From contig NZ_CP155073.1 of the NCBI RefSeq assembly GCF_039621805.1, forward strand, positions 1,364,001 to 1,428,000: a stretch of DNA of 64,000 nucleotides. The letters run 5' to 3'. Below are positions 45,202 through 54,579 of this stretch, piece after piece (position 1 is the stretch's first letter; each line of letters begins with the position of its first letter). The DNA comes from Paraburkholderia sp. PREW-6R (GTDB lineage Bacteria; Pseudomonadota; Gammaproteobacteria; Burkholderiales; Burkholderiaceae). Under the pieces are notes generated by a model that saw only the letters and a list, made by a program, of their open reading frames with translations, had not been told where the DNA came from and did no database searches. Made by a program: the position numbers and the translations under genes.

Positions 45202-45230
45202 TAGGCAAAGCTGATTCTTGTTCGTATAAT
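45202..45230 (+). promoter_or_regulatory. Promoter of tRNA-His
   Basis: A perfect -10 element TATAAT at 45225-45230 is preceded, after 17 bases, by TAGGCA (4 of 6 match to TTGACA). Transcription would start about 50 bases before the tRNA. Confidence 0.65.
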
Positions 45231-45285
45231 CTCGTTTCTTCGTCGGGTAGTCATGTATTTTAGACGAACCGAGCAGATCTCAGTG

Positions 45286-45361
45286 GTGGCTGTAGCTCAG
45301 TTGGTAGAGTCCAGGATTGTGATTCCTGTTGTCGTGGGTTCGAGCCCCATCAGCCACCCCA
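45286..45361 (+). tRNA. tRNA-His (anticodon GTG)
   Basis: 76 nt with encoded CCA; acceptor GTGGCTG pairs with CAGCCAC. The anticodon loop TTGTGAT gives GTG. The preceding base 45285 is G and the discriminator is C, fitting the extra G-1:C73 pair specific to tRNA-His. Confidence 0.97.
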
Positions 45362-45388
45362 AAGAATTAGGCAGTAAGTCGTTTTGCA

Positions 45389-45421
45389 AAAGGCGTTGTG
45401 AGAAATCACAACGCCTTTTTT
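45389..45421 (+). terminator. Terminator of tRNA-His
   Basis: Perfect stem AAAGGCGTTGTGA/TCACAACGCCTTT with loop GAAA, followed by a T-run; a strong intrinsic terminator 27 bp after the tRNA. Confidence 0.93.
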
Positions 45422-45546
45422 GTCTTTGCAGCGGCGTATTCAATATTTTGCGGTTCGGCTTTCGCGCTGTCGACGCATCTCGTGCATGAGTCGAGGCGCG
45501 ACGCAGATGCACTGACGCGGCGACGTCAATAGCCAGCCCACACCGC

Positions 45547-45927
45547 TCACCGTCCGTGTCCTCCATGGCTGCCGCCGCCGCTGCTCCACGAGCTGCCGCC
45601 GCCGGAACCATAACCGCCATAGCCGCCACCGCCACCGCCGCCGTGCCACCCACCGCTGCCGCCGTTGCCGTGCCATCCTCCGTGGCCGCCGTGCCCGTCA
45701 CCATGCCAGCCATGCCATCCGCCGCCGTGGTAGTAGCAGCATGAGCCGCCCCAGCCGCCGTAGATGCCAACCGAGCCATACACTGGCGCGTACGGTGGCC
45801 CATACGCATAACCATAGCCGGGGTAATAAGGTTGCGCGTAGCCGTAGTCATATCCGGGCGCGACTGCGCAGCCAGCGAGACTTGCAACCAACCCCAACAG
45901 CACGATCGAACCTGTGAGCCTGTTCAC
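45547..45927 (-). CDS. Gly/His/Trp/Tyr-rich lipoprotein
   Basis: A 126-residue lipoprotein. The GTG at 45927 with GGGAG upstream gives VNRLTGSIVLLGLVASLAGC, a compact signal peptide with lipobox SLAGC at residue 20. The mature part is first Tyr/Pro/Gly-rich (YGYAQPYYPGYGYAYG) and then made of GGWHG, GHGGWHG and GGGS units, with two adjacent Cys (SCCYYHGG). Low-complexity His/Gly/Trp stretches suggest metal binding or surface structure, but I know no function. An upstream open frame of 34 codons is not supported. Confidence 0.75.
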   Translation of the reverse strand: MNRLTGSIVLLGLVASLAGCAVAPGYDYGYAQPYYPGYGYAYGPPYAPVYGSVGIYGGWGGSCCYYHGGGWHGWHGDGHGGHGGWHGNGGSGGWHGGGGGGGYGGYGSGGGSSWSSGGGSHGGHGR

Positions 45928-46262
45928 GATTTTCTCCCGGATGTAAATGTGAGAGGCCGCGTCTGGCGGTGAGTTCAGCCGCATTTGTGTCCGCACATTA
46001 CGATGCTTGCGATTCACCGCGTTACGCAAAGCAATGTGTTCAGGGTCGAAACCTTGCGCGCAAGCGCGGCGTTATTCCTCACACTTCATTACCGGGCACC
46101 CGCCCTGTAACACTTCGTTAAATTTTCGCAACTCAACTGTAGGGCACGCCTGTTAATTTCCCCTCAGACAAGACGTACCTCTCAGCGCATCGTCACTACG
46201 TTTTCAACTCGACCGCTCACCACACAGGATCGCGCGACGCGCATCCGCATCAACTGGCGTTA
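45928..46262. other. Divergent spacer before sulfotransferase gene
   Basis: 335 bp between divergent genes. Moderately AT-rich around 46080-46170; promoters expected. No gene or repeat recognised. Confidence 0.55.
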
Positions 46263-47933
46263 ATGAAGCACGATCCCCAGCCGGCTAGCGCGTCTGCGTG
46301 GCGCGTTAAAGGCGAGTTGCACGCCGCGCGCGGCGAACTCGACGTCGCATTGCATTGCTTCAACGCAGCCTGCGCGCTCGATCCGAACGACGCGTCGATC
46401 CGCGAGCGCATGGGCGCCACCTGTGCCGCGCTCGGCCGGTTTCCACAAGCGGTGCAGAGTTATCAGGCGGCCGTGGCGCTCGATCCGGACAATGCGGATC
46501 TGCGTCATGGTCTCGGCTGGTCGCTCGAACAGATGCATCGGCTGGAGGAGGCGGCAGATGCCTATCGCCACGCCATCCGTCTGAATCCGCTCGCCGATGG
46601 TTCGCACAATAATCTCGGTAACTGCCTGCAGGCGCTCGGTCGCTTCGAGGCAGCCCATCAGTCGTATCGCCGTGCCATCGATGCCGCGCCGCAAGTCCCG
46701 CTGTATTACCGCAATCTGGTGCAGACCCAGCGTCTTTCCGTCGACGATCCTGTGTTCGCCGCACTGGAGCGCCTCGTCGCCAGAGCCGCGTCGCTCACGC
46801 CCGCGAATCAGGCCGAGCTGCATTTCGCTTATGGCCAGGCGCTATGCGACACGGGCAGCAACGACGCCTCGTTCGATCACTTTCTGATCGCCAACGCGCT
46901 GCACCGCGCGAGCATCCGTTACAACGAAGCCGACACGCTCGGGCTCTTCACGCGTCTGTCGGCACGCTTCCCGGCCGGGTTGCTGGCAGAGAAGACCGGG
47001 CTCGGCGACCCGTCGTCGGCACCGATCTTTATCGTTGGAATGCCGCGCTCCGGCTCGACGCTGATCGAGCAGATTCTCGCGAGCCACCCGCGGGTGTTCG
47101 GTGGCGGCGAGCGCACCGAACTGAGCGAGGCGCTTGTCGCCAGCATTCGCCGCGACGAGAACGATCCGTTGCGGATCGACGTGGAAGCCATGCATCGCGT
47201 CGGCGCAGCGCAACTCGGCGCGCTGGGCGCCGACTATCTGCGCCGCATGCGCGACGCGGTGCCTGAACTTCAGCCCCAGCAGTCGCATGACACGGACGCG
47301 GCGAGCCGGGGTGACCGGGCCGCAGAAGGCGGTCAGTCGCAGCTGCTACGTTTCACTGACAAATACCCGTTCAATTTCATCAATATCGGTCTGATTCATC
47401 TGGCGCTGCCGAACGCCCGCTTCATTCACAGCCGCCGCTCGCCGTTGCAAACGTGTCTGTCGATTTTCGCGCGGCTCTTTCATGACGTGCCGTTCGGCTA
47501 CGATCTCGGTGAACTGGGCCGCTACTATCGGGCGTATGACGCGCTGATGGCCCACTGGCAACGCGTACTTCCCGAGGGCGTGATGATCGAGGTGAACTAT
47601 GAGGAACTGGTCGATGATTTCGAGGGCAATGTCCGCCGTCTGCTCGCGCATTGCGGGCTCGAATGGGACGAGCGCTGTCTCGCATTCCATCAGACTTCGC
47701 GCCGCGTGAGCACCGCAAGTTCCGCGCAGGTGCGTCGTCCGCTTTACAAGACATCGGTGCGGCGCTGGCAGCCGCGCGATGCACTGCTGCAACCGCTGAT
47801 CGACGGGTTGGGCCCGCGTCTGGCTGCACGGGACCGCGTTGACCTCCGTGCGTCGACAGAACACGAGCATGAACACGCGCAGGCAACGACACCGCACGCC
47901 ATGCAAGACATCGTCGCGGGGCAAAAATCGTGA
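46263..47933 (+). CDS. TPR-repeat sulfotransferase
   Basis: A 556-residue fusion. Residues 10-150 form about four tetratricopeptide repeats (A-LGRF-AV-SY--A--L-P patterns, for example [20 protein letters not shown]), and residues 250-530 a PAPS-dependent sulfotransferase: the 5'-phosphosulfate loop [14 protein letters not shown] at 259-272, [20 protein letters not shown], the 3'-phosphate-binding [14 protein letters not shown], and [11 protein letters not shown]. It should transfer sulfate from PAPS to a saccharide or protein, with the TPRs choosing the acceptor. Its stop overlaps the start of the APS kinase gene, which would provide PAPS. No signal peptide, so cytosolic. Confidence 0.9.
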   Translation: MKHDPQPASASAWRVKGELHAARGELDVALHCFNAACALDPNDASIRERMGATCAALGRFPQAVQSYQAAVALDPDNADLRHGLGWSLEQMHRLEEAADAYRHAIRLNPLADGSHNNLGNCLQALGRFEAAHQSYRRAIDAAPQVPLYYRNLVQTQRLSVDDPVFAALERLVARAASLTPANQAELHFAYGQALCDTGSNDASFDHFLIANALHRASIRYNEADTLGLFTRLSARFPAGLLAEKTGLGDPSSAPIFIVGMPRSGSTLIEQILASHPRVFGGGERTELSEALVASIRRDENDPLRIDVEAMHRVGAAQLGALGADYLRRMRDAVPELQPQQSHDTDAASRGDRAAEGGQSQLLRFTDKYPFNFINIGLIHLALPNARFIHSRRSPLQTCLSIFARLFHDVPFGYDLGELGRYYRAYDALMAHWQRVLPEGVMIEVNYEELVDDFEGNVRRLLAHCGLEWDERCLAFHQTSRRVSTASSAQVRRPLYKTSVRRWQPRDALLQPLIDGLGPRLAARDRVDLRASTEHEHEHAQATTPHAMQDIVAGQKS

Positions 47934-48469
47934 GCGCGCGACGCGGCGCCGTGTTGTGGATGACGGGCCTGTCCGGCGCCGGCAAATCGACGCTCGCCAA
48001 CGCACTCGAGCAGCGGCTGGCAGAAGCAGGGCGCCCGTGCGTCGTGCTGGACGGCGACGTGTTGCGTCAGGGCCTGAATGCCGACCTCGGTTTTTCGGCC
48101 GAAGACCGAACCGAAAACCTGCGCCGCATCGCGCACGTTGCGGCGCTTTTCATGCAGCAGGGCTTCATCGTCGTTGCGGCGGTGATCTCGCCCGAACACC
48201 GGCATCGTCGTGCGGCGCGCGAGATCGTCGGCGAAGGTTTTATCGAAGCGTTCATCAATGCGCCGCTCGCAGTGTGTGAAGCGCGCGACGTAAAGGGTCT
48301 CTACGCCCGCGCGCGACGCGGCGAGATCGCGGACTTCACCGGCGTGTCCCGTCCGTTCGAGGCGCCGCATGCGTGCGACGTCGAAATCCCGTCGGACCGC
48401 ATGCCGGTGGACGAAGCCGTCGACCGTCTGCTTGCGCGGCTGGCAGCGATCGGATGTGTCACGACCTAG
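47930..48469 (+). CDS. cysC: Adenylyl-sulfate kinase
   Basis: A 179-residue kinase converting adenylyl sulfate (APS) to PAPS. P-loop GLSGAGKST at residues 13-21, then [54 protein letters not shown] and the APS-binding [17 protein letters not shown]. It starts with GTG inside the stop region of the sulfotransferase gene (GTGA overlap), so the two are coupled. As an isolated kinase beside a sulfotransferase, away from cysDN/cysH genes, it more likely serves sulfation than cysteine synthesis. Confidence 0.93.
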   Translation: MSARRGAVLWMTGLSGAGKSTLANALEQRLAEAGRPCVVLDGDVLRQGLNADLGFSAEDRTENLRRIAHVAALFMQQGFIVVAAVISPEHRHRRAAREIVGEGFIEAFINAPLAVCEARDVKGLYARARRGEIADFTGVSRPFEAPHACDVEIPSDRMPVDEAVDRLLARLAAIGCVTT

Positions 48470-48522
48470 CGCGAGGATGACGCATCGATTGCCGTCGCGG
48501 GGCGCCCAACGTGTCGGCCCGC

Positions 48523-48735
48523 TCAACGCTTGCGCAAAGGCTCGATCAGCGATTTAAGACCGTTGTGGTCGATCTCATGCATCAGCGCGAGCAGCCGGCC
48601 GATCTCGCCGGGCGGAAAGCCCTGGCTCGCGAACCAATTCAGATAATGGCCGGGCAGGTCGGCGATCAGGCGTCCTTTGTACTTGCCAAACGGCATCACA
48701 CGTGTGACAAGCAGTTCGAGGTGTTCGGGATTCAT
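48523..48735 (-). CDS. DUF3820 family protein
   Basis: A 70-residue protein with RVMPFGKYKGRLIADLPGHY, NWFASQGFPPGEIGRLLALM and EIDHNGL, which is the whole DUF3820 domain. Some databases label the family as putative quorum-sensing-regulated virulence factor, but no biochemical function is established. The domain resembles the small MPFGKYKG nucleic-acid-associated modules of exonuclease X-type proteins. Convergent with cysC. Confidence 0.88.
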   Translation of the reverse strand: MNPEHLELLVTRVMPFGKYKGRLIADLPGHYLNWFASQGFPPGEIGRLLALMHEIDHNGLKSLIEPLRKR

Positions 48736-48922
48736 CGCGTCAGGAGTGAAAGCTTGCGAAAGCGGCCGGCCAGAGTCCGGCCCGGCGCGAAAAGCCGAAG
48801 CGCAGACTGCGCGCGGCGCGCCCGGCGCATCTGCCGGAACTGCATTCTAGCCGCGCTGCAGGCGTTGCGTCGGCGTGGTAACGTCGGCGGTTTCCCGCTA
48901 CACAACCAACAGGACAAGTTCG

Positions 48923-49975
48923 ATGGAATATCGCAGACTCGGCGAATCGGATGTGACAGTCAGCCTGATCGGCCTGGGCACCATGACATGGGGCGAGCAG
49001 AACACTGAACAGGAAGCGCATGCCCAGATCGACACTGCGCTCGACCACGGTGTCAATCTGATCGACACGGCCGAAATGTATCCGGTGCCGCCGCGCGCCG
49101 AGACGCAAGGCTCGACCGAGCGCTACATCGGCACATGGCTCGCGCAGCATCGCAGCGCGCGCGAGAAGATCGTGCTGGCTACCAAGATCGCCGGTCCCGC
49201 GCGTCAGCCGCACAACCCGCGGCATATCCGGGGCGAGGGCAATCAGTTCGACCGCAAGAACCTGACCGAAGCACTGAACGGCAGCCTGAAACGTCTGCAA
49301 ACGGATTACGTCGATCTGTATCAGTTGCACTGGCCGGATCGCAGCACGATGACGTTTGGCCGTCCCGCGTACCCGTGGGTCGACGACGCGTACACCGTGC
49401 CGATCGAGGAGACGCTTGCCGTGCTCGCCGAATTCGTGAAGGCGGGCAAGGTGCGTCACATCGGCGTATCGAACGAAACGCCGTGGGGCGTCGCGCAGTT
49501 TCTGCGTGCGGCGGAAAAGCTCGGCTTGCCGCGTATTGTGAGCATCCAGAACCCGTACAGTCTGCTCAACCGCACTTACGAAGTGGGCCTGTCGGAATAC
49601 GCACATCGCGACAATATTGGACTGCTCGCGTACTCGCCGCTCGCATTCGGCTGGTTGTCGGGCAAGTACGAGGGCGGCGCGCGGCCGGCCGGCGCGCGTA
49701 TCTCGCTCTTCGAGCGGTTTCAGCGCTACAGCAAACCGCATGCGGTTCAAGCCACGACGCGCTATGTGGAACTCGCGAAGCGGCACGGCCTGTCGCCCGC
49801 GCAGTTTGCACTTGCGTTCGTGAACAGCCGGCCTTTCGTCACCAGCAATCTGATCGGCGCGACGTCGCTCGATCAGTTGAAGGAAAACATCGCGAGTGCC
49901 GAGGTAAAACTCTCGCCCGAGGCGCTTGCCGAGATCGACGCGCTGCACGAATTGCAGCCGAATCCGGCGCCGTGA
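48923..49975 (+). CDS. Aldo/keto reductase, Tas-like
   Basis: A 350-residue NADP(H)-dependent reductase. MEYRRLGESDVTVSLIGLGT starts the TIM barrel; the catalytic tetrad is visible as D and Y in NLIDTAEMYP, K in VLATKIAG and H in LYQLHWPD; the C-terminal SNLIGATSLDQLKENI binds the cofactor phosphate. The long insertion after AEMYPVPPRAETQGSTERYIG is characteristic of E. coli Tas (346 aa). AGGACAAG precedes the ATG at 48923. The physiological substrate is unknown. Confidence 0.92.
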   Translation: MEYRRLGESDVTVSLIGLGTMTWGEQNTEQEAHAQIDTALDHGVNLIDTAEMYPVPPRAETQGSTERYIGTWLAQHRSAREKIVLATKIAGPARQPHNPRHIRGEGNQFDRKNLTEALNGSLKRLQTDYVDLYQLHWPDRSTMTFGRPAYPWVDDAYTVPIEETLAVLAEFVKAGKVRHIGVSNETPWGVAQFLRAAEKLGLPRIVSIQNPYSLLNRTYEVGLSEYAHRDNIGLLAYSPLAFGWLSGKYEGGARPAGARISLFERFQRYSKPHAVQATTRYVELAKRHGLSPAQFALAFVNSRPFVTSNLIGATSLDQLKENIASAEVKLSPEALAEIDALHELQPNPAP

Positions 49976-49983
49976 TGCGGGCA

Positions 49984-50032
49984 GGCCGTGCGCGGACTTC
50001 AGCTTTTTGCCCGCTGTTGTCCGCACACGGCC
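49984..50032. terminator. Shared terminator hairpin
   Basis: 14-base arms GGCCGTGCGCGGAC and GTCCGCACACGGCC (one mismatch), loop of 21 bases containing TTTTT, in the 84-bp gap between the convergent aldo/keto reductase and MHS transporter genes. Confidence 0.65.
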
Positions 50033-50059
50033 GCTTTGCACGACGACGACTCGACGCAT

Positions 50060-51343
50060 TCAGCGAATGGCGAGCTTCGCACGCACCGCATACAGCGCCA
50101 CCAGACTCGCCACGGCGCAGAACATCAGATAGAAGCCCGGCGCGAGTGGGCTGCCCGATGCATCGATCAGCCAGGTGATCACGAACGGCGCAAAGCCGCC
50201 GAACACCGTTACGCCGACGTTGTAGCTCACGGCGAGGCCCGTTGCGCGCGTCTGCGTCGGAAAAATCTCGGACATCAACGCCGGCAACGCGCCAAAGTAG
50301 GTCGCCTTCAGCAAGCCGATCCAGATTAACGCGAGCAGCATTGTCGGGAATGACGGATGTGCGTTCATGTAGACAAACGCCGGATACACCGTCACGAGCA
50401 GCAGCACGGCAGCTGCTGCCATGATCCGGATGCGCCCCATGCTGTCCGACAGATGACCGGCGAACGGCGTGAGGACCGTGAGCACGACACCGGTGGCAAG
50501 CGTTGCCGCGAAGCCGCTGGAAGCGGGCAGATGCAGCTGCTTGATTGCGTAGGTCGGCATGTACAGGATCATGTAGTTGGCCGCCGTCGAGATGATCAGT
50601 GAACCGACCGCGAGCAGCATCCGCAGTTTCTGCGTGACGAACAGCTCACGCAGCGGCGCGCGCGCTTTCGGCTCCGCGTTGAACTCGGCGCCTTCGTCGA
50701 CATAACGGCGGATGTAAAAACCCACCGGGCCGATCGCCAGTCCAAACAGGAACGGCACGCGCCAGCCCCAGGATTGAAGTTGCGCGGCGCTGAGCTGGCT
50801 CGTCAGCAACGCGCCAAAGCCCGAGGCGAGCAGCGTGGCGAGACCCTGACTCGCGAACTGCCAGCTGCCCATGAAGCCGCGCCGCTCGGGTGCATGCTCG
50901 ACCAGGAACGCCGTCGACGCCCCGAACTCGCCGCCCGCCGAGAAACCCTGCACGAGTCGCGAAAGCATGATGCCCGCGGGCGCCCACAAGCCGATCGCCG
51001 CATACGGCGGCATCACGGCGATGGTCAAGGTGCCGACCATCATCAGCGTAATCGACAGCAACAGCGACGCCTTGCGTCCGGCGCGGTCCGCGAGGGAGCC
51101 GAGCACGAGTCCGCCGAGCGGCCGGATCAGATACGAAATGCCGAAGGTGCCGAGCGTGAGCATCAGCGAGATGGCCTCGGTCCGCGCCGGAAAAAACAGT
51201 TTCGCGATGGTCACTGCGAAGAAGCCATAGACGACGAGGTCGAACCATTCGAGCGCATTGCCGATCGATGCCGCGAGAATGATGCGATGGACCTTCGCGG
51301 CGGACGGCCGCGCGGCGCTGGCTTGCAAGGTGGACGTGCTCAT
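50060..51343 (-). CDS. MFS transporter, metabolite:H+ symporter (MHS) type
   Basis: A 427-residue transporter with 12 helices. ASIGNALEWFDLVVYGFFAV at the start, GSLADRAGRKASLLLSI (motif A), LSRLVQGFSAGGEFGAST and the mid-protein RRYVDEGAEF are hallmarks of the MHS family (KgtP, ProP, citrate and shikimate carriers). The substrate is probably a dicarboxylate or similar acid but cannot be read. It is 81 bp downstream of the M20 peptidase gene, so an N-acyl or carbamoyl amino-acid product of that enzyme is a contextual guess. Confidence 0.9.
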   Translation of the reverse strand: MSTSTLQASAARPSAAKVHRIILAASIGNALEWFDLVVYGFFAVTIAKLFFPARTEAISLMLTLGTFGISYLIRPLGGLVLGSLADRAGRKASLLLSITLMMVGTLTIAVMPPYAAIGLWAPAGIMLSRLVQGFSAGGEFGASTAFLVEHAPERRGFMGSWQFASQGLATLLASGFGALLTSQLSAAQLQSWGWRVPFLFGLAIGPVGFYIRRYVDEGAEFNAEPKARAPLRELFVTQKLRMLLAVGSLIISTAANYMILYMPTYAIKQLHLPASSGFAATLATGVVLTVLTPFAGHLSDSMGRIRIMAAAAVLLLVTVYPAFVYMNAHPSFPTMLLALIWIGLLKATYFGALPALMSEIFPTQTRATGLAVSYNVGVTVFGGFAPFVITWLIDASGSPLAPGFYLMFCAVASLVALYAVRAKLAIR

Positions 51344-51424
51344 CGTTGAACGTACCTCGTGGTGGAGCGTGTCGGAACCGGTTCGTTCCGGTTCGTCGTG
51401 GAGCCGCAGAGTCGGCGCGTGATG

Positions 51425-52876
51425 TCAGTCCACTCGAGCGCCGGCCCCGGCGTGTGACGAGCTTGCGCGCGGCGTGCTATCGCGCGGCGTGCTATCGCGC
51501 CGCGAGCGTTCGCCGAGATCCCAGAAAAGGCCGGCCATGATCTGCAATCCCTCGCGCACCACCGGCCCGAGCAGATGCTCGTTCGGCGCATGCTGCGAGC
51601 AGGCGGGGTAGGAATGCGGGACCCACAGGGTCGGCAGGCCCAAAGTGTCGGCGAACACTTCGTTGGGCAGCGTGCCGCCCAGATTCGGCAACACGGCGGT
51701 TTTCTTGCCGGTCGTTTCTTCGAGCGATGCAATCGCCCATGTCACCCACGGATCGTCCGGGTTCAGGCGGGTAGCGGGCGCGCCGCGCTCGACATCAATC
51801 TCGACGAGCGGGAAGCCGTGCGCATCCAGATGCGTGCGCAGGTGTTGCGCGAGGTTTTGCCAATCGGTGCCGACGACGAAGCGCAACTGGCAGACCGCGA
51901 ACGCCGACGACGGAATGGCATTGACCGGGTTCTCCGGATTGCCTGCCTTCATCGCAAGGATTTCGAAGCTGTTCCAGCCAAACACGCGTTCGGGTGCGCT
52001 CAGGCCGGGCTCGCCCCACTGGTCGTCGACGGCGGGGTCGCCCGGTCCGCCGCCTACGCTGATGTCGGCGAGCGCGTGGCGCACGGCTTCAGGAATCGGT
52101 GGAGGACGTAAGCCGTCGACGGCGATCACGCCGCGCGCGTCGACGAGACTGGCGAGTGCGTTGGCCAGTACGGTCGCCGGATTGCGCAGCAGGCCGCCCC
52201 AGTTGCCGGAATGATGGGCGCCTTCGCGCAGGTTCAGCGACAGCCTGAAATTCACCACGCCGCGCGAGCCCAGGAACAGGGTGGGACGGCGCGCGGCAAG
52301 GCGCGGTCCGTCTGAAGCGATCAATACGTCGGCACGGAGTTCTTCCTGGTGGGCGCGGCAGATTGCGTCGAGTCCGGGCGAGCCGGTTTCCTCGCCCATC
52401 TCGATCAGCAGTTTGGCATTGAAGCCGAGGCGGCCGCCGCGGGCGTCCAGTACGCTACCGAGTGCCGCCAGGTTGATGCTGTGCTGGCCTTTGTTGTCGG
52501 CGGTGCCGCGGCCGTACCAGCGCTCGCCTTCGACCGTGACGGCCCACGGCGTTAGCGGCGCGCGCCACTGGCTGTCGTAGCCGCGCACCACGTCGCCATG
52601 GCCATAGATCAGCACGGTTGGCAGATCGTCGCGTTCGTGACGGCTCGCCAGCAGAAACGGACCGAAACCCGCCACGGGGTTGTCGGCGATGCGCGTGGCG
52701 AAACCCAACCGTTCGGCTTCCGGCGTGATCTCGTCGGTCAGGTACGACCGCAGCAGCGCGGCGCGGTCGCTTTCCTGGCTTTCGGTGCGAAAACCGACGC
52801 GCCGGTTCAGCGTCTTCAGAAACTCGCCGGTTTCGAAATGGTGTGTCGCGTGTTCGATTGCCTGATCGCGGCTCAT
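51425..52876 (-). CDS. M20-family metallopeptidase/deacylase
   Basis: A 483-residue zinc hydrolase (ArgE/DapE/CPG2 type). Metal ligands are visible in IYGHGDVV (His), GRGTADNKG (bridging Asp), MGEETGSPG (Glu pair, catalytic and ligand) and the terminal SQHAPNEHL (His); the lid domain between carries GSRGVVNFRLSLN and AHHSGNWGG. It would hydrolyse a peptide or N-acyl amino acid. ACTGGAGAC precedes the ATG. The extreme C-terminus holds a duplicated pentapeptide DSTPR caused by a 15-bp tandem duplication. Divergent from a LysR regulator. Confidence 0.9.
   Translation of the reverse strand: MSRDQAIEHATHHFETGEFLKTLNRRVGFRTESQESDRAALLRSYLTDEITPEAERLGFATRIADNPVAGFGPFLLASRHERDDLPTVLIYGHGDVVRGYDSQWRAPLTPWAVTVEGERWYGRGTADNKGQHSINLAALGSVLDARGGRLGFNAKLLIEMGEETGSPGLDAICRAHQEELRADVLIASDGPRLAARRPTLFLGSRGVVNFRLSLNLREGAHHSGNWGGLLRNPATVLANALASLVDARGVIAVDGLRPPPIPEAVRHALADISVGGGPGDPAVDDQWGEPGLSAPERVFGWNSFEILAMKAGNPENPVNAIPSSAFAVCQLRFVVGTDWQNLAQHLRTHLDAHGFPLVEIDVERGAPATRLNPDDPWVTWAIASLEETTGKKTAVLPNLGGTLPNEVFADTLGLPTLWVPHSYPACSQHAPNEHLLGPVVREGLQIMAGLFWDLGERSRRDSTPRDSTPRASSSHAGAGARVD
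51467..51496. repeat. 15-bp tandem duplication inside the M20 gene
   Basis: GCGCGGCGTGCTATC occurs twice in exact succession (51467-51481, 51482-51496), in frame, duplicating five residues near the peptidase C-terminus. Confidence 0.9.
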
Positions 52877-53184
52877 GGGTGTCTCCAGTGCGGGATGCGA
52901 AGGGCGGCGCGCGTCGTGCTCGCCAGTCCGGGCGATCCGCTGCCCGTGCGGAAAAGTCTGGAAACGGCTCGCGGCCTGTAGCTTCGAATCGATTCTAGAA
53001 GGCCGTATTTTTTGTCACAATGATCGTGTTTCGATGCTTGCGTTGCTGAAAAGGCAAAGCTGCGAGGCTCGAGTCGCGTGGAGTCAGGAGTGTGACCTGC
53101 GCGGGCCGAAACTTTCTCACGCATCAGTTAGCTCGACGTTGGATGCTTCCGGTGTGAAGGCGTCAGGGCTTCAGAGAGGCACTC
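52877..53184. other. Divergent spacer between M20 and LysR genes
   Basis: 308 bp. LysR regulators usually bind T-N11-A sites in such gaps, but I could not single one out. An AT-rich patch near 52990-53035 may hold promoters. Confidence 0.55.
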
Positions 53185-54225
53185 ATGGCACTGTCCCTTC
53201 ACGGTCTTGCATTGCGCTATTTCGTCGAAGTCGCGCGCACCGGTTCACTGAGCGACGCATCCGCGCGGCTGCACGTCGCCGTGTCCGCAATCAGCCGGCA
53301 GGTGGCGAGGCTCGAAAGCGAGCTCGGGGTTGCGCTTTTCGAGCGACGCCCGCGCGGCATGGCGCTCTCCGAAGCCGGCGAACGGCTGCTTTCGTACGCG
53401 CAGCGCAGCCTGCTCGAAGCGGAGCATGTGATGCAGGAAATCGGCGGCCTGGAAACGCTGCACGGCAGCACGATCAAGGTGGTGAGTTCCGAGGGATTCG
53501 CCGCGGACTTCCTGCCGCGCGCGATGGCCGACTTTCGCGGCCAGTATCCAGGCATCCACTTCACGCTCTCGGTCATGTCGCCCGGCGACGCAACGCGCCG
53601 CGTACGCGACGGCGACGCGGATCTCGCGCTGACCTTCAGCCTCGCGCCGGAAAAAGGCGTGCGGGTCGAGCACACCGGGCGCGCGCCGGTGATGGCGCTC
53701 CTGCGCGCCGACCATCCGCTTGCCACGCGCGCGAAGGTGTCGCTCGCGGACCTGCAGCGCTATCCGCTCGTGCTGCCCGAACCGGGCACGACGATCCGGC
53801 AGTTGATCGACATCACGTGTGCGCTCGAGGGCGTGCTGCTCGAACCCGACCTGACCTGCAACAACAGTGGCGCCATGTACCGATACGCGCAAAAGACCGG
53901 CGCCATCATGTTCACCGGCCTGCTGTCGGTACGCGACCGGTATGCCGACGACGGCTTCGTCGTGATGCCGCTGACGCACCCGCAGATGCGCCAGCGCAGT
54001 ATCCAGGTGCAAACCATGGCGGGGCGTGAGCTGCCGCCGTCGGTCGTGGCGTTTCGCGATCATCTGATCCGCGAGATGGGCGGCGTGAAATCGAAAGCGA
54101 CCGGAAGGACAACTGCGGTTCAGCGTGCGGGCCTCGCGCGCGCCGCGGACGGCAGGGGAGCCAATGGAAGCGACGCCGTCACTTCGGCACGTAAGCGAAA
54201 GGGCGCGGCCGTTTCGGAGCGGTAG
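53185..54225 (+). CDS. LysR-family transcriptional regulator
   Basis: A 346-residue regulator. The winged helix-turn-helix covers residues 5-65 (ALRYFVEVARTGSLSDASAR, VAVSAISRQVARLESELGV, FERRPRGMALSEAG); the periplasmic-binding-like effector domain follows (TIKVVSSEGFAADFLPRAMA, DADLALTFS, HPLATRAKVSLADLQRYPLV). A basic tail of about 45 residues after residue 300 is extra. AGAGAGGCACTC precedes the ATG. It is divergent from the M20 peptidase and MHS transporter genes, the natural candidates for control. Confidence 0.93.
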   Translation: MALSLHGLALRYFVEVARTGSLSDASARLHVAVSAISRQVARLESELGVALFERRPRGMALSEAGERLLSYAQRSLLEAEHVMQEIGGLETLHGSTIKVVSSEGFAADFLPRAMADFRGQYPGIHFTLSVMSPGDATRRVRDGDADLALTFSLAPEKGVRVEHTGRAPVMALLRADHPLATRAKVSLADLQRYPLVLPEPGTTIRQLIDITCALEGVLLEPDLTCNNSGAMYRYAQKTGAIMFTGLLSVRDRYADDGFVVMPLTHPQMRQRSIQVQTMAGRELPPSVVAFRDHLIREMGGVKSKATGRTTAVQRAGLARAADGRGANGSDAVTSARKRKGAAVSER

Positions 54226-54579
54226 CGGCGGGATCAATGTAACGACGTACGCTGCCAGGCGCGGGCATTGCGTCGTGCATGGCCAGCGCTGCGGTTAGTG
54301 CACGCGCAAACGTTTAGCAGGATTCACTCGACGCGACATGCAGTGCGCCGGTGCAAGGCAAGGGCCAAATCTCCCTGCCAGATCGGAAATCACGACCTAC
54401 ACTGTGGGGGTCGGGGCGGGCAGCGGAAAGTTGGAACACTTGCAGTGCGTGCTTAGCATGTTGCACTGCACACCGATGTTAGGATGCTGCCGAATATGGA
54501 GCACGGCATGCGGCCTTCATGAACCTCAATGAGGATGCGCTTGCCATCTACAACAGATCAAGAGAACTCAGGACATCGA
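54226..54579. other. Spacer between LysR and hypothetical gene
   Basis: 354 bp, no supported gene. The right end carries AGGACATCGA, the ribosome-binding site of the next gene. Confidence 0.55.

Noticed and set aside
48740..50059. 439-codon frame antisense to the aldo/keto reductase
   Set aside because: Opposite a gene with an intact catalytic tetrad; no recognisable domain.
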